Assembly (NCBI RefSeq): GCF_000741135.1
Contig: NZ_JGYU01000009.1
Location: 1-64,000, forward strand
Reading direction: 5' to 3'
Origin: Bifidobacterium choerinum
GTDB taxonomy: Bacteria; Actinomycetota; Actinomycetes; Actinomycetales; Bifidobacteriaceae
DNA length: 64,000 nt
The translations under genes were made by a program, and so were the position numbers. The notes below the pieces were generated by a model. The model worked only from the letters and a program-made list of their open reading frames with translations, was not told the DNA's origin and did no database searches. Shown one piece after another: positions 17,787 through 26,589 of this stretch (within the stretch, counting starts at the first letter, position 1; each line of letters opens with the position of its first letter).

Positions 17787-19085
17787 CTACCGTTGACGGC
17801 GCCCAGCGCACCAGACATGCCGGACCGCCCAATCGGCGAGGTCGAGCAGCAGCACGTCGGCCGCATAGCCGCGGCATACCAGGCCGAGCGGCGCGCCGGT
17901 GACGGCGTTCGGACGGTCGAAGCCGAAGACCTGCGCCGGAATGAGCGTCGCCGCGGCGACGGCGTCGGCCGGGGCCATGCCCAGATTGAGCACCGCACGT
18001 CGCACTGCGCCCTCGAGCAGCAGCGTCGACCCGGCGATCGCGCCGTTCGAGACGAGACGGGCGTGGCCGTCGACGACCCGCACATCCAGTCCGCCGAGCT
18101 TGTAGGGACCGTCCGGGCAGTCGGTCGCCGCCATCGCGTCGGTGACGAAGACGGTGCGGCGCGGTGCGAAGCCGAGCGCCATGCGCAGCACCGGGTCCTG
18201 CACATGGAAGCCGTCGGTGATCAGTTCGATCGCGACGCGCGGGTCCTCGACGGCCGCTGGGATCGGCCCGGGCTTGCGATGGTGCAGCGACGGCATCGCG
18301 TTGAACAGATGCGTCATCAGCCGTGCGCCGGCGTCGAAGGCGCGCACGGCCGTCATGTAGTCGGCGTCGGTGTGGCCGACGGCCGCGACGACGCTGGCGT
18401 TCGCGAACATGCCGATCGCCCGCATCGCGTGCGGCAGCTCCGGCGCGATCGTGATCTGCCGCAGGCATCCGTCGGCGGCGTCGAGCAACGTCTCGACATG
18501 CTCCGGCGTCGGGTCGCACAGGCATGCGGGATCATGTGCGCCCTTGTGCAGCGGCGAAAGGAACGGGCCTTCCAGATGCGCGCCGAGGATGTCGGGCCGC
18601 TCGCGCATCGCGTCGCGCACATTGCGCAGGTTCGCGGTCAGGGCGTCGAAGGGATTCGTGATGAGGCTGCAGACCTGCCGCGTCGTGCCATGCATCATAT
18701 GCCCGGCACGCGCGACGCGGATGCCGTCGGCGCCGTCGTCGAAGGACATGCCCCACGCGCCGTGCGCATGGATGTCCACGTATCCCGGCGTCAGCAGCAT
18801 GCCGTGCGCGTCGTGCGTGTGTTCGTCATCGATGCCGTGCCGCGCGGCGGCGGCCTTGAAATCCGCAGCCGTCGCGCCTGCGTCGACGATGACGCCGTCC
18901 GAGCAGATGATCCAGCTGTCGGGGAGGATGCCGCGTGCGTCGACGCGCGTCGCGTTGACGATGCCGAAGGCTTCGGGCGGCAGGGCGAAGGAACGTGCGA
19001 TTCGTTCGGCGGTCGCGGCGCGTTCATGCGGCGCCGTCGGGATGCCGGGAAGTTCGGATGGGCTGTCCTGATGCATGATCGTCAT
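17787..19085 (-). CDS. nagA: N-acetylglucosamine-6-phosphate deacetylase
   Basis: 432-aa cytoplasmic amidohydrolase that converts GlcNAc-6-phosphate to glucosamine-6-phosphate. Metal and substrate motifs are visible: VDIHAHG (H106, H108), HLEGPF (H170, E172), VGHTD (H238), HLFNAM (H259), DGFH, and catalytic D316 in VTDAM. An N-terminal extension of about 40 residues precedes the usual start of the family. The start at 19085 has an AGGA box; an internal ATG at 19076 is the alternative. nagB lies 38 bp upstream in the same direction, so the two are co-transcribed. Confidence 0.93.
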   Translation of the reverse strand: MTIMHQDSPSELPGIPTAPHERAATAERIARSFALPPEAFGIVNATRVDARGILPDSWIICSDGVIVDAGATAADFKAAAARHGIDDEHTHDAHGMLLTPGYVDIHAHGAWGMSFDDGADGIRVARAGHMMHGTTRQVCSLITNPFDALTANLRNVRDAMRERPDILGAHLEGPFLSPLHKGAHDPACLCDPTPEHVETLLDAADGCLRQITIAPELPHAMRAIGMFANASVVAAVGHTDADYMTAVRAFDAGARLMTHLFNAMPSLHHRKPGPIPAAVEDPRVAIELITDGFHVQDPVLRMALGFAPRRTVFVTDAMAATDCPDGPYKLGGLDVRVVDGHARLVSNGAIAGSTLLLEGAVRRAVLNLGMAPADAVAAATLIPAQVFGFDRPNAVTGAPLGLVCRGYAADVLLLDLADWAVRHVWCAGRRQR

Positions 19086-19123
19086 TTTCGTGTCCTGTAC
19101 GGTCCGCTGGCGGACGCGCGCCC

Positions 19124-19912
19124 TCAGATGCCCTGCCATGCCGGCTTGTGCGCGTAGGCGTAGCGGTAGTAGTCCTTGTTGCGCAGTCGTGCCGCCGCCT
19201 GTTCGTCGACGATGACGGTCGCGTGCGGATGCAGTTGCAGCGCGCTCGCCGGGCAGAACGACGAGACGCCGCCCTCGACCGTCTCGGCGATCGCTTCGGC
19301 CTTGCCGTCGCCGAACGCGAGCAGCACGAGATGGCGTGCCTTCATGATCGTGCCGATGCCCTGCGTGATGCAGTGCGTCGGCACCTGATCGACGTCGCCG
19401 TCGAAGAAGCGCGCGTTGTCGATGCGCGTCTGTTCGGTGAGCGTCTTGATGCGCGTGCCCGAGGCGAGCGACGAACCCGGCTCGTTGAACCCGATGTGGC
19501 CGTCGGTGCCGATGCCGAGGATCTGCACGTCGATGCCGCCGGCCGCCTCGATGGCCGCGTCGTATGCCTTGCCGGCATGTTCGATCGTCGCGAGGTCGCC
19601 GTTCGGCACATGGACGAGCTCCGGGTCGAGGCCGAGCGGTTCGATGACGGTGCGTTCGATGACGCTGTGATACGACTCCGGATGCTTCGGGTCGAGGCCC
19701 GCGTACTCGTCGAGCGAGAAGCCGCGCACCCGCGAGACATCGAGACCGCGTTCCGTGATCGTCCTCGCTAGCTCCTGATAGGCGGCGAGCGGGCTCGAGC
19801 CGGTCGCAAGGCCGAGCACGCAGTCCGGCTTGCGCTCGATGAGATCGGCCACGCACTTGGCGTAGATGGCGCCTGCCTCCCGTTCGGACTCGGCGATGAT
19901 GACTTCCGTCAT
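19124..19912 (-). CDS. nagB: Glucosamine-6-phosphate deaminase
   Basis: 262-aa enzyme that converts glucosamine-6-phosphate to fructose-6-phosphate and ammonia, feeding the bifid shunt. Recognisable motifs are LGLATGSSP, GFSLDEY with the catalytic Asp at residue 68, and GIGTDGHIGFNEPGS. The ATG at 19912 has GAAGGAG upstream. Gene order (kinase, nagB, nagA on the minus strand) fits catabolism of GlcNAc released from host glycans or from the lacto-N-biose pathway across the divergent region. Confidence 0.95.
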   Translation of the reverse strand: MTEVIIAESEREAGAIYAKCVADLIERKPDCVLGLATGSSPLAAYQELARTITERGLDVSRVRGFSLDEYAGLDPKHPESYHSVIERTVIEPLGLDPELVHVPNGDLATIEHAGKAYDAAIEAAGGIDVQILGIGTDGHIGFNEPGSSLASGTRIKTLTEQTRIDNARFFDGDVDQVPTHCITQGIGTIMKARHLVLLAFGDGKAEAIAETVEGGVSSFCPASALQLHPHATVIVDEQAAARLRNKDYYRYAYAHKPAWQGI

Positions 19913-20000
19913 GATGATGCTCCTTCGTGATGCCGTCGAGGCTATGCGGCGGCTGATCGATGATTGGCTATTGTGAATGCTGATTGCCGTATGGGCGGTG

Positions 20001-20969
20001 TCACGCGCCGACCGATGCCGCAGCGTTGAGCGCTGCGCCGATCGCGCCCACCGGCAGATCCTTCGGCGCGAGCCGCAGGCGCGCCGGCAGGTTGAGCGCA
20101 TGGATGAAGCCGCTGTCATGGGCGCGGCGGCGCAGTTCGGCGCGGATCGCATCGAGCAGCGGAGCGCCGGTCTGCGCCATGCCGCCGCCGATGATGATGA
20201 CGTTCGGGTCGACGGTCACGGCGAGCACGTCGAGCGCGTTGGCGATCGCGGCGACGATCGTGTCGCGCGTCTCGACGGCATGCCGGTGGCGCGGATGCGC
20301 GTCGTCGGCCGCTGCCGCGAGGATGTCCGGCATCGGCGGATCGGCATACGGCCACAGCCGTTTTGCGGCCCCGCCGCTGCCCGCCGTCTCGAGACAGCCG
20401 CGCTGCCCGCATGCGCAGCGCCAGCGATGCGGCTCGACCGGGATGTGGCCGATTTCGCCGACCGTGTTGCTTGAGCCGTGGTCGAGCCTGCCGTCGCGGA
20501 TGACGCCGGCCGCCATGCCGGTGCCGAGATTGAGGAACGCGATCGTCTCGTCGGACGCGGTGCCGTCCTCGATGAGGCGGGCGGCGCCGAAGGCGGCCGC
20601 GTTGACGTCGTTCTCGACGACCGTCGGCAGTCCGAAGCGCGCATGGATGGCGCCTGCGAGCGGCACATGGTCGATGGACAGGTTTGCGATGTCGCGCACG
20701 TCGCCGGTCGTGCCGTCCACGGTGCCGGGCGTGCCGATGCCGATCGCGCCGCAATCTGCGGGAACGTGAGCGAGCAGCGTGTCGATGAGCGCGGCGACGT
20801 CGTCGATGAGCGCGGCGGCTCCCGGCCGGGCGGGGCGGTCGGCCTGAGTGAGGACGCACACGTCGCCGTCGCCGGCATGCGCGGACGTGTCGATGACGAC
20901 GCCCGCGATCTTCGTGCCGCCCACGTCGATGCCGATGAGCGGCGGCGGTGAATTGGTTGAATCTGCCAT
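20001..20969 (-). CDS. ROK-family sugar kinase
   Basis: 322-aa kinase. The ATP phosphate motif DVGGTK starts at residue 15; the catalytic base lies in VENDVNAAA; the ROK zinc-binding set is complete (GHIPVEPHRWRCACGQRGCLE). Placed between the ROK repressor and nagB, it may phosphorylate GlcNAc or glucose; GlcNAc kinase would supply the NagA substrate. AAAGGAG precedes the ATG. There is no DNA-binding domain, which separates it from the next gene. Confidence 0.85.
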   Translation of the reverse strand: MADSTNSPPPLIGIDVGGTKIAGVVIDTSAHAGDGDVCVLTQADRPARPGAAALIDDVAALIDTLLAHVPADCGAIGIGTPGTVDGTTGDVRDIANLSIDHVPLAGAIHARFGLPTVVENDVNAAAFGAARLIEDGTASDETIAFLNLGTGMAAGVIRDGRLDHGSSNTVGEIGHIPVEPHRWRCACGQRGCLETAGSGGAAKRLWPYADPPMPDILAAAADDAHPRHRHAVETRDTIVAAIANALDVLAVTVDPNVIIIGGGMAQTGAPLLDAIRAELRRRAHDSGFIHALNLPARLRLAPKDLPVGAIGAALNAAASVGA

Positions 20970-21015
20970 GACAACTCCTTTGTTGCGGCTGATGGTGGTG
21001 AGGGTCGACGCCCGC

Positions 21016-22164
21016 TCAATCGCGTGCGCGCAGTTCGCGGATATGCGGCACGAGGAGCCGCAGCACGTTGATCGCCTGCCCGCGCAGCGAGGCGTCCGCG
21101 CCGACCTGACAGCGGTGCAGCAGCGGAATCGTCATGTACTGCGTGTTCATCGCGGCGCTCAGCTCGCCGCGCATCGCATGGATGAAGGTCTCGCCGGCGA
21201 TGTCCGCGGGGGCGTCGATCGTCACGTCGCGCAGATTGAGCAGGCCGAGCGACATCGCCATGACGCGGCCGAGCAGCTGGCCCGCCCCGGTGAGGATCTC
21301 GGTGCGCTGCGCGGGGTCGGCGGTGATCTGCGCGTACAGGTTGTTCGTGGACAGGTACGCCTCGAGGCAGCCGCGTTTGCCGCAGGCGCAGGCGGGGCCT
21401 TCCGGGTCGACGACGACATGGCCGATCTCGCCGGCCATCGAGGTGGCGCCGTCGATGATCTGCCCGTTGAGGCACAGACTGGCGCCGACGCCGGCGCCGA
21501 TGCGGATCAGCATCGAATCGTCGCCGCCTTCGCCGAAGAACCGTTCCGCGACGAGCGCCGCGTTGGTGGCGTTGCCGACGAGCACGGGCATGCCGAGCGC
21601 CTCGCGCAACTGGGCGTGCAGCGGCACGTCCTCCCATCCCAGCTGCACGGCGTCCACGACGGTGCCGTCACGGTCGACGACGCCGGGCACGGCCACGCCG
21701 ACGCCGAGGATCGGCTGTACGGCGTCCGCCTTGAGCCGCTGCACGAGATCGATGATGATCTCGAGCGTGACGTCGGTGCCGTGTTCGACCGGTATCTCGG
21801 TGCGTTCGATGATGCGCCCGCCGAGGTCGACGAGCGCGCCCTGCACGACGTACTGCTGGGACAGGTCGATTGTGATGATGCGCCAGAAGGCGGTGTCGAT
21901 CGCGAGCATGACCGAGCGTTTGCCGCGGCCGCTGCGCGTGTCCTCGCCGACTTCGCGGATGATGTGGTTGTCGAGCATCTCGCCGGTCACTTCGGTGGCG
22001 GCCATGCGCGAGAGCCCGAGCGTCTTGCCCAGTTCGCTGCGCGAGATCGACGCGGCCGGGAACAGCAGATTGAACGCGGCCATCGTGTTGCGGCCGCGGA
22101 TGTCGGAGGGTACGGTCTTCGTGCTCGTGTTCAGCAGGATCTGTTCGAGTGGCGAAGGGTTCAT
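21016..22164 (-). CDS. ROK-family repressor (NagC/NahR-like)
   Basis: 382-aa transcription factor. The N-terminal winged helix (about residues 25-75, ISRSELGKTLGLSRMAATEV) is fused to a ROK sensor domain with VGNATNAA and the zinc motif GHVVVDPEGPACACGKRGCLE. The canonical DxGGT phosphate loop is replaced (ITIDLSQQYV), as expected for a non-kinase regulator. In Bifidobacterium breve a ROK protein, NahR, controls lacto-N-tetraose/neotetraose use with GlcNAc as signal; this gene sits in the equivalent context. AAGGAG precedes ATG 22164. A dyad at 22255-22283 is a candidate autoregulatory operator. Confidence 0.83.
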   Translation of the reverse strand: MNPSPLEQILLNTSTKTVPSDIRGRNTMAAFNLLFPAASISRSELGKTLGLSRMAATEVTGEMLDNHIIREVGEDTRSGRGKRSVMLAIDTAFWRIITIDLSQQYVVQGALVDLGGRIIERTEIPVEHGTDVTLEIIIDLVQRLKADAVQPILGVGVAVPGVVDRDGTVVDAVQLGWEDVPLHAQLREALGMPVLVGNATNAALVAERFFGEGGDDSMLIRIGAGVGASLCLNGQIIDGATSMAGEIGHVVVDPEGPACACGKRGCLEAYLSTNNLYAQITADPAQRTEILTGAGQLLGRVMAMSLGLLNLRDVTIDAPADIAGETFIHAMRGELSAAMNTQYMTIPLLHRCQVGADASLRGQAINVLRLLVPHIRELRARD

Positions 22165-22254
22165 TATGGCTCCTTGTCTCGAATGCCGCCGTACGATGGT
22201 GGATGGATGTCGGCGTCGATGGTCGGCTGATATGTTCAGCGTAGCAAGTTGTCT

Positions 22255-22283
22255 TAATTATGTCAATCAAGTATACATAATTA
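22255..22283. promoter_or_regulatory. Dyad operator upstream of the ROK repressor
   Basis: TAATTATGT (22255-22263) and its exact complement ACATAATTA (22275-22283) are separated by 11 nt. This AT-rich dyad in a very GC-rich genome lies 91-119 bp upstream of the repressor start. Confidence 0.6.
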
Positions 22284-22324
22284 CGCTGTTGTGAAAAATC
22301 GTTTTGTTGCGGCGCTTGGTGTCG

Positions 22325-23848
22325 TCACTTCGACCTGTGCATCTGTGGTGATGATTGGTTATTGTCACCGTCATATCGATATGGCTGCGGCGCTTCGGCC
22401 GCGTCCTGTTCGGGGGTGTCCGCGAAGCCGATGTAGACGTTGCCGCTGTAGCTGACGTGCGAGCCGCGGGGATGCCATTCGGTGCGTTTCGGCGTGGCGC
22501 CGGCGTAGACGAAGGTGTTGCCCTCGACGTCGGCCGTGCCGTCCGCGCGGTCGAGGCGCAGCGGGTCGGCGTCTTCGGCGATGATGAAGGTGTTGCCGGT
22601 GACGCTCGCGTCCGGGTTGCGCGGGATGTCGATCGCCCCCATGCGGTCGCGGTCGGAGACGTTGCAGTGGAACAGCGAGTTGACGGCCTTCTCGTTGCAG
22701 AACATGATGCACCCGCCCGAGTTGTTGCGCGAATAGTTGTAGCGGTACTCGGTGCCGTCGCCGAAGTCGGCGTCCCACGCCTGGCCGTCGCCGTTGCCGC
22801 GGTCGGCGTTGAGCGTGTCGTAGGCCTCGTTGTATTCGAAGATCGCGTTTCTGCAGCGCCACGGCCAGATCGCCGCGGCGACGCGGTCGTTCGTCGTCGC
22901 CGTGTAGACGTCGTCGCGGATGTCGATGGCCGCTTCGCGCGAGACGTTGCGCCGCACGAGCGGACGGTCGCAGTACATGACGGTGATCGCATCGCCGCCG
23001 GCGCGCTCGACGACGTTGCCTTCGACGACGACGTTCGTCGCGCCGTAGCGGCGCAGCGTCGCCTCGTCGATCGTGCCGTCGCCGTAGTCGAAGGTGTTGT
23101 CCCAGTTGCCGTCGGCGTCGCGTCCGCCGTGGTCGATGACATTGAGGTAGGCGGTGTATCCGACGGCGATGCCCCAGCGGCTCGTGTCGCGCACGATGTT
23201 GTCGGCGATGCGCAGGTCGTCGAAGCGCGCGATGTTCGTCTCGATCGTCGACGCGTCCTCGGGGAGGTGCGCGATGACCTGGATGCCGCCGTTGGCCATG
23301 TGCTTGTCGTAGATGTTGCCGTTCACGTCGTGGATGTACAGCCGCTCCAGCCTGACGCCGCGCGACGTGCCGCCGTTCTCGGCGATGACGGCGACGCCGG
23401 TGCGGTCCATGACGTCAAGGTCGTTGTAGCGGTGGCCGTCGGCGTCGTCGATGCGCCGGTTCGTGATCTCGATGTCGTGTACGTGCACGTGCGAGCAGTC
23501 GCGCAGCAGCAGCGCCGTCGAGACGGTACCGCGGTTGCGGTGCGGGGAGCCTCCGATCGGTGCGCGGTAGTCCTCGAACCATCGGCCGTTGCCGTCGCAG
23601 GCGATGATCGGAAGCGGCTGTGACGGGTCGCCGTAGCAGCCGATCGTCACGGGCCGCTCCGCGTCGCCGGAGATGTCGTGCAGATGCAGCGACTGTCCGG
23701 TGAATCGCGAGCCGCGCGCGAGCAGCAGCGCGTCGCCGGGAGATGGGTCGAGCCCCTCGGCGCGGGCGAGCGTGCGCCACGCCGATGCCGGCGTCAGGCC
23801 GTCGTTGGCGTCGTCGCCGTCGGATGAGGAGATGAAGTGGTCGGTCAT
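22325..23848 (-). CDS. Right-handed beta-helix protein, putative carbohydrate-active enzyme
   Basis: 507-aa protein with the look of a pectate-lyase-like parallel beta-helix: an N-terminal FISSSDGDDANDGL...AWRTL cap typical of such proteins, then repeated short strands ending in N/D ladders (VVVEGNVVERAG, IFEYNEAYDT, VTGNTFIIAEDA, VEGNTFVYAGAT, VSYSGNVYIGF). It has no signal peptide, unlike most beta-helix polysaccharide enzymes, so it acts in the cytoplasm if active. It is divergent from the lacto-N-biose operon and upstream of the ROK repressor. Start 23848 has AAAGG 8 nt upstream. Families with this fold include GH110, GH136 and GH141, but I cannot assign one. Confidence 0.7.
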   Translation of the reverse strand: MTDHFISSSDGDDANDGLTPASAWRTLARAEGLDPSPGDALLLARGSRFTGQSLHLHDISGDAERPVTIGCYGDPSQPLPIIACDGNGRWFEDYRAPIGGSPHRNRGTVSTALLLRDCSHVHVHDIEITNRRIDDADGHRYNDLDVMDRTGVAVIAENGGTSRGVRLERLYIHDVNGNIYDKHMANGGIQVIAHLPEDASTIETNIARFDDLRIADNIVRDTSRWGIAVGYTAYLNVIDHGGRDADGNWDNTFDYGDGTIDEATLRRYGATNVVVEGNVVERAGGDAITVMYCDRPLVRRNVSREAAIDIRDDVYTATTNDRVAAAIWPWRCRNAIFEYNEAYDTLNADRGNGDGQAWDADFGDGTEYRYNYSRNNSGGCIMFCNEKAVNSLFHCNVSDRDRMGAIDIPRNPDASVTGNTFIIAEDADPLRLDRADGTADVEGNTFVYAGATPKRTEWHPRGSHVSYSGNVYIGFADTPEQDAAEAPQPYRYDGDNNQSSPQMHRSK

Positions 23849-24161
23849 GGCGTGGCCTTTCGTTGGTGTTGTGCCGTTCGCGCGTCCTTCGTCGGTGCGG
23901 TCGGGCAGAAGGGATGACTCGAGTGTACACCATTTGAACGGAATGATGACATTACGGTATATGGTCGATAAATGCTGATATTTCAACGTTTCTTGAGTAG
24001 ATATGCTCAGAAAGAACTAAAAAGTAATCAAAGTTGACAAAAAGTTGACGGCTCGGTATCGTGAAGGTATCACCACGAGGCAGTGGCGGTGCAACGTAAG
24101 CCAAAAGGAACCAATGGGCGGCTGTCCGCCCATAGCCCCGATCACGAAGGAGTGCAGGGAC
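23849..24161 (+). promoter_or_regulatory. Divergent control region of LNB operon
   Basis: An AT-rich stretch (23925-24060) separates the beta-helix gene from the importer genes. TTGACA (24034-24039) and TATCGT (24057-24062), spaced 17 nt, make a candidate promoter toward the operon. A short hairpin, ATGGGCGG-CTGT-CCGCCCAT at 24114-24133, ends 14 nt before the ribosome binding site and may modulate translation. I found no second copy of the 22255-22283 dyad here. Confidence 0.45.
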
Positions 24162-25478
24162 ATGAAGTGGAACAAGGGTTTGATGACCGGAGCAGCGGCG
24201 GTCGCCGCGGCGTGCATGGCGCTGTCCGGATGCGGCGGCGCCTCATCGTCCGGCGGCGCATCCGGCGGTTCGTCGGCCGGCGGCAAGGTGGAGATCACCT
24301 ACATCCACCGACTTCCGGACAAGTCGGGCATGACGTCGGTCGAGCAGATCGTCTCGCGCTGGAACAAGGAGCATCCGGACATCCATGTCAAGGCGATCCA
24401 TTTCAACGGCAACGCCTCCGACCTCATCAAGAAGCTCGAGACTGACGTCAAGGCGGGCAACGCCCCCGACCTCGCGCAGGCCGGCTACTCCGAGATCCCC
24501 GAGCTCTTCACGAAGGGCATCCTCGAGGACGTGACCTCCGAGGCCGAACAGTACAAGGGCGACTTCGCCGAAGGCCCGTTCGACAACATGTCGATCGGCG
24601 GCAAGACCTTCGGCCTGCCGCAGGATACCGGACCGCTCGTCTACTACTACAACAAGACCGAATTCGACAAGCTCGGCATTGCCGTGCCGAAGACGCAGGG
24701 CGAACTTATCGCCAGCGCGAAGAAGGCCGCCGCGCAGGGCAAGTACATCATGTCCTTCCAGGCGGATGAGGCGGGCAACATGCTCACCGGCCTCGCCGGC
24801 GCCTCCAGGCCGTGGTACACGGTCGAGGGCGACGCATGGAAGGTCGATACGCAGACGGCGGGCTCGAAGGCCGTCGCGAAGGTCTACCAGCAGCTGCTCG
24901 ACGACAAGTCGGCGACGACGAACCCGCGCTGGGATCCGTCCTTCGACGCCTCGCTGCAGAAGGGCGAGCTCATCGGCACGATCGGAGCCGCATGGGAGGC
25001 ACCGCTGCTGATGGATTCGATGGCGGACAAGGGCAAGGGCGACTGGCGCGTCGCGCAGATTGGCGACTGGTTCGACAACGGCGAGAAGACCGGCCCTGAC
25101 GGCGGCTCCGGAGTCGTCGCTCTCAAGGGCATCAAGCACAAGGCCGAGGCGATGCAGTTCCTCGACTGGTTCAACACGCAGATCGACGACCTGACCTCGC
25201 AGGGCCTCGTCGTCGCCGCGACGACCGGCACCGCGAAGACGCCGGCGAGCTGGTCCGAGTTCTACGGCGGCCAGGACGTCATGGCCGAGTTCGCGGCGGC
25301 GAACGCCAACCTCGCCGGATTCTCGTACATCCCCGGCTTCTCCGCCGTCGGCACGGCGATGAAGGAGAAGGCCGCGGACGTGGCCGAGGGCAAGGCGAAG
25401 ACCGGATCCATCTTCGACGCTGCGCAGACTGCATCGGTCGACACCCTCAAGGACTACGGACTGTCGGTCGCGCAATAG
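24162..25478 (+). CDS. Lacto-N-biose/galacto-N-biose binding lipoprotein
   Basis: 438-aa solute-binding lipoprotein, lipobox LSGC with Cys at residue 24, followed by a Gly/Ser-rich linker. SBP family 1 features include ITYIHR near the mature N-terminus and LVYYYNKTEF. It is the first gene of an operon with two permeases, lnpA, nahK and galT, which is the known order of the bifidobacterial GNB/LNB gene cluster, so the ligand is inferred to be lacto-N-biose I or galacto-N-biose. AAGGAG lies 8 nt before ATG 24162. Confidence 0.85.
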   Translation: MKWNKGLMTGAAAVAAACMALSGCGGASSSGGASGGSSAGGKVEITYIHRLPDKSGMTSVEQIVSRWNKEHPDIHVKAIHFNGNASDLIKKLETDVKAGNAPDLAQAGYSEIPELFTKGILEDVTSEAEQYKGDFAEGPFDNMSIGGKTFGLPQDTGPLVYYYNKTEFDKLGIAVPKTQGELIASAKKAAAQGKYIMSFQADEAGNMLTGLAGASRPWYTVEGDAWKVDTQTAGSKAVAKVYQQLLDDKSATTNPRWDPSFDASLQKGELIGTIGAAWEAPLLMDSMADKGKGDWRVAQIGDWFDNGEKTGPDGGSGVVALKGIKHKAEAMQFLDWFNTQIDDLTSQGLVVAATTGTAKTPASWSEFYGGQDVMAEFAAANANLAGFSYIPGFSAVGTAMKEKAADVAEGKAKTGSIFDAAQTASVDTLKDYGLSVAQ

Positions 25479-25572
25479 GCGACACGACGCCGGCAAGCAC
25501 GGCAATCACCGACAGGAGGGGACGGGATCCGTCCCGTCCCCTCCCATCCATCTTGTGCAAAGGAGCAATGCG

Positions 25573-26589
25573 ATGGCAACGGTAATCTCATCAGCGACGC
25601 CCACCAAACCCGGCGTCCTCGTGCGCGCCACGGAAGGCGAGACGGGGGCGACGAAGGGCAAGAGGACGAAGGGACGCCTGTCCCCGGCGGCAAGGCGCGA
25701 GGAGCGCACCGGCTGGCTGTTCATGCTGCCGTTCGTGTTGCTCTTCCTGCTCGTCTTCATCGTCCCGATCCTCTACGCGGTCTACTCGAGCTTCTTCCAG
25801 CAGGTCGCGACCGGCGGCGGCGCCTACGGCGGCGGCGAAATCGTCAACAGATTCGTCGGACTCGAAAACTTCAAATACGTCATCACATCGGGCACCTTCT
25901 GGGCGGGCATGGGCAGGGTGCTGCTCTACACGCTCATCCAGGTGCCGATCATGATCATCAGCGCGCTCGCGCTCGCGATGCTGCTCGACTCGCTCATCGT
26001 CAAGCACGTCGCCGGCTTCCGCCTCGGCTACTTCCTGCCGTACGCGATCCCGGGCGTCATCGCCTCGATCATCTGGGTGTATCTGTACAACGGCCAGATC
26101 TCGCCGATCGTCAAGGGGCTCGCGGCGCTCGGCATCAACGTCGACTTCTTCGCAAGCAACGTCGTGCTCGCGTCGATGGTCAACATCACGACGTGGACCT
26201 TCACCGGTTACAACATGCTGATCTTCCTTTCGGCGCTGCAGGCGATCCCGCACGAGCTCTACGAGGCGGCGCGCATCGACGGCGCGAACGGCTGGCAGGT
26301 CGCCACGAAGATCAAGCTGCCGAACGTGCGCGGCGCCGCGCTGCTCGCGATGCTGCTGTCGATCGTCGGCACGATCCAGCTGTTCAACGAGCCCCAGGTC
26401 ATGCAGACCGCCGATCCGGCCATCTCCTCCTCGTACACGCCGATGATGATGGCGTTCAACACATCCCGCGGCTTCCTCACCCCGAAGGGCGACGGCCCCG
26501 CCAACGCAATCGCGATCGTCATGGCGATCATCGCCGGACTGCTCGCAATGATCTACGCCTTCGCTGAAAGGAAGGTGAACGAGTCATGA
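25573..26589 (+). CDS. LNB/GNB ABC permease subunit 1
   Basis: 338-aa CUT1 permease. An approximately 50-residue cytoplasmic, basic N-terminus precedes six membrane segments. The EAA loop reads YEAARIDGANGWQ around residues 233-245. ATG 25573 has AAGGAG 7 nt upstream. Its last codons overlap the start of the next permease (ATGA), giving translational coupling. Confidence 0.86.
   Translation: MATVISSATPTKPGVLVRATEGETGATKGKRTKGRLSPAARREERTGWLFMLPFVLLFLLVFIVPILYAVYSSFFQQVATGGGAYGGGEIVNRFVGLENFKYVITSGTFWAGMGRVLLYTLIQVPIMIISALALAMLLDSLIVKHVAGFRLGYFLPYAIPGVIASIIWVYLYNGQISPIVKGLAALGINVDFFASNVVLASMVNITTWTFTGYNMLIFLSALQAIPHELYEAARIDGANGWQVATKIKLPNVRGAALLAMLLSIVGTIQLFNEPQVMQTADPAISSSYTPMMMAFNTSRGFLTPKGDGPANAIAIVMAIIAGLLAMIYAFAERKVNES

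Noticed and set aside
17787..19856. 690-codon minus-strand frame covering nagA and most of nagB as a single fused protein
   Set aside because: The nagB part is in a different frame from NagB and reads as Arg-rich nonsense; nagA has its own start and ribosome binding site at 19085.
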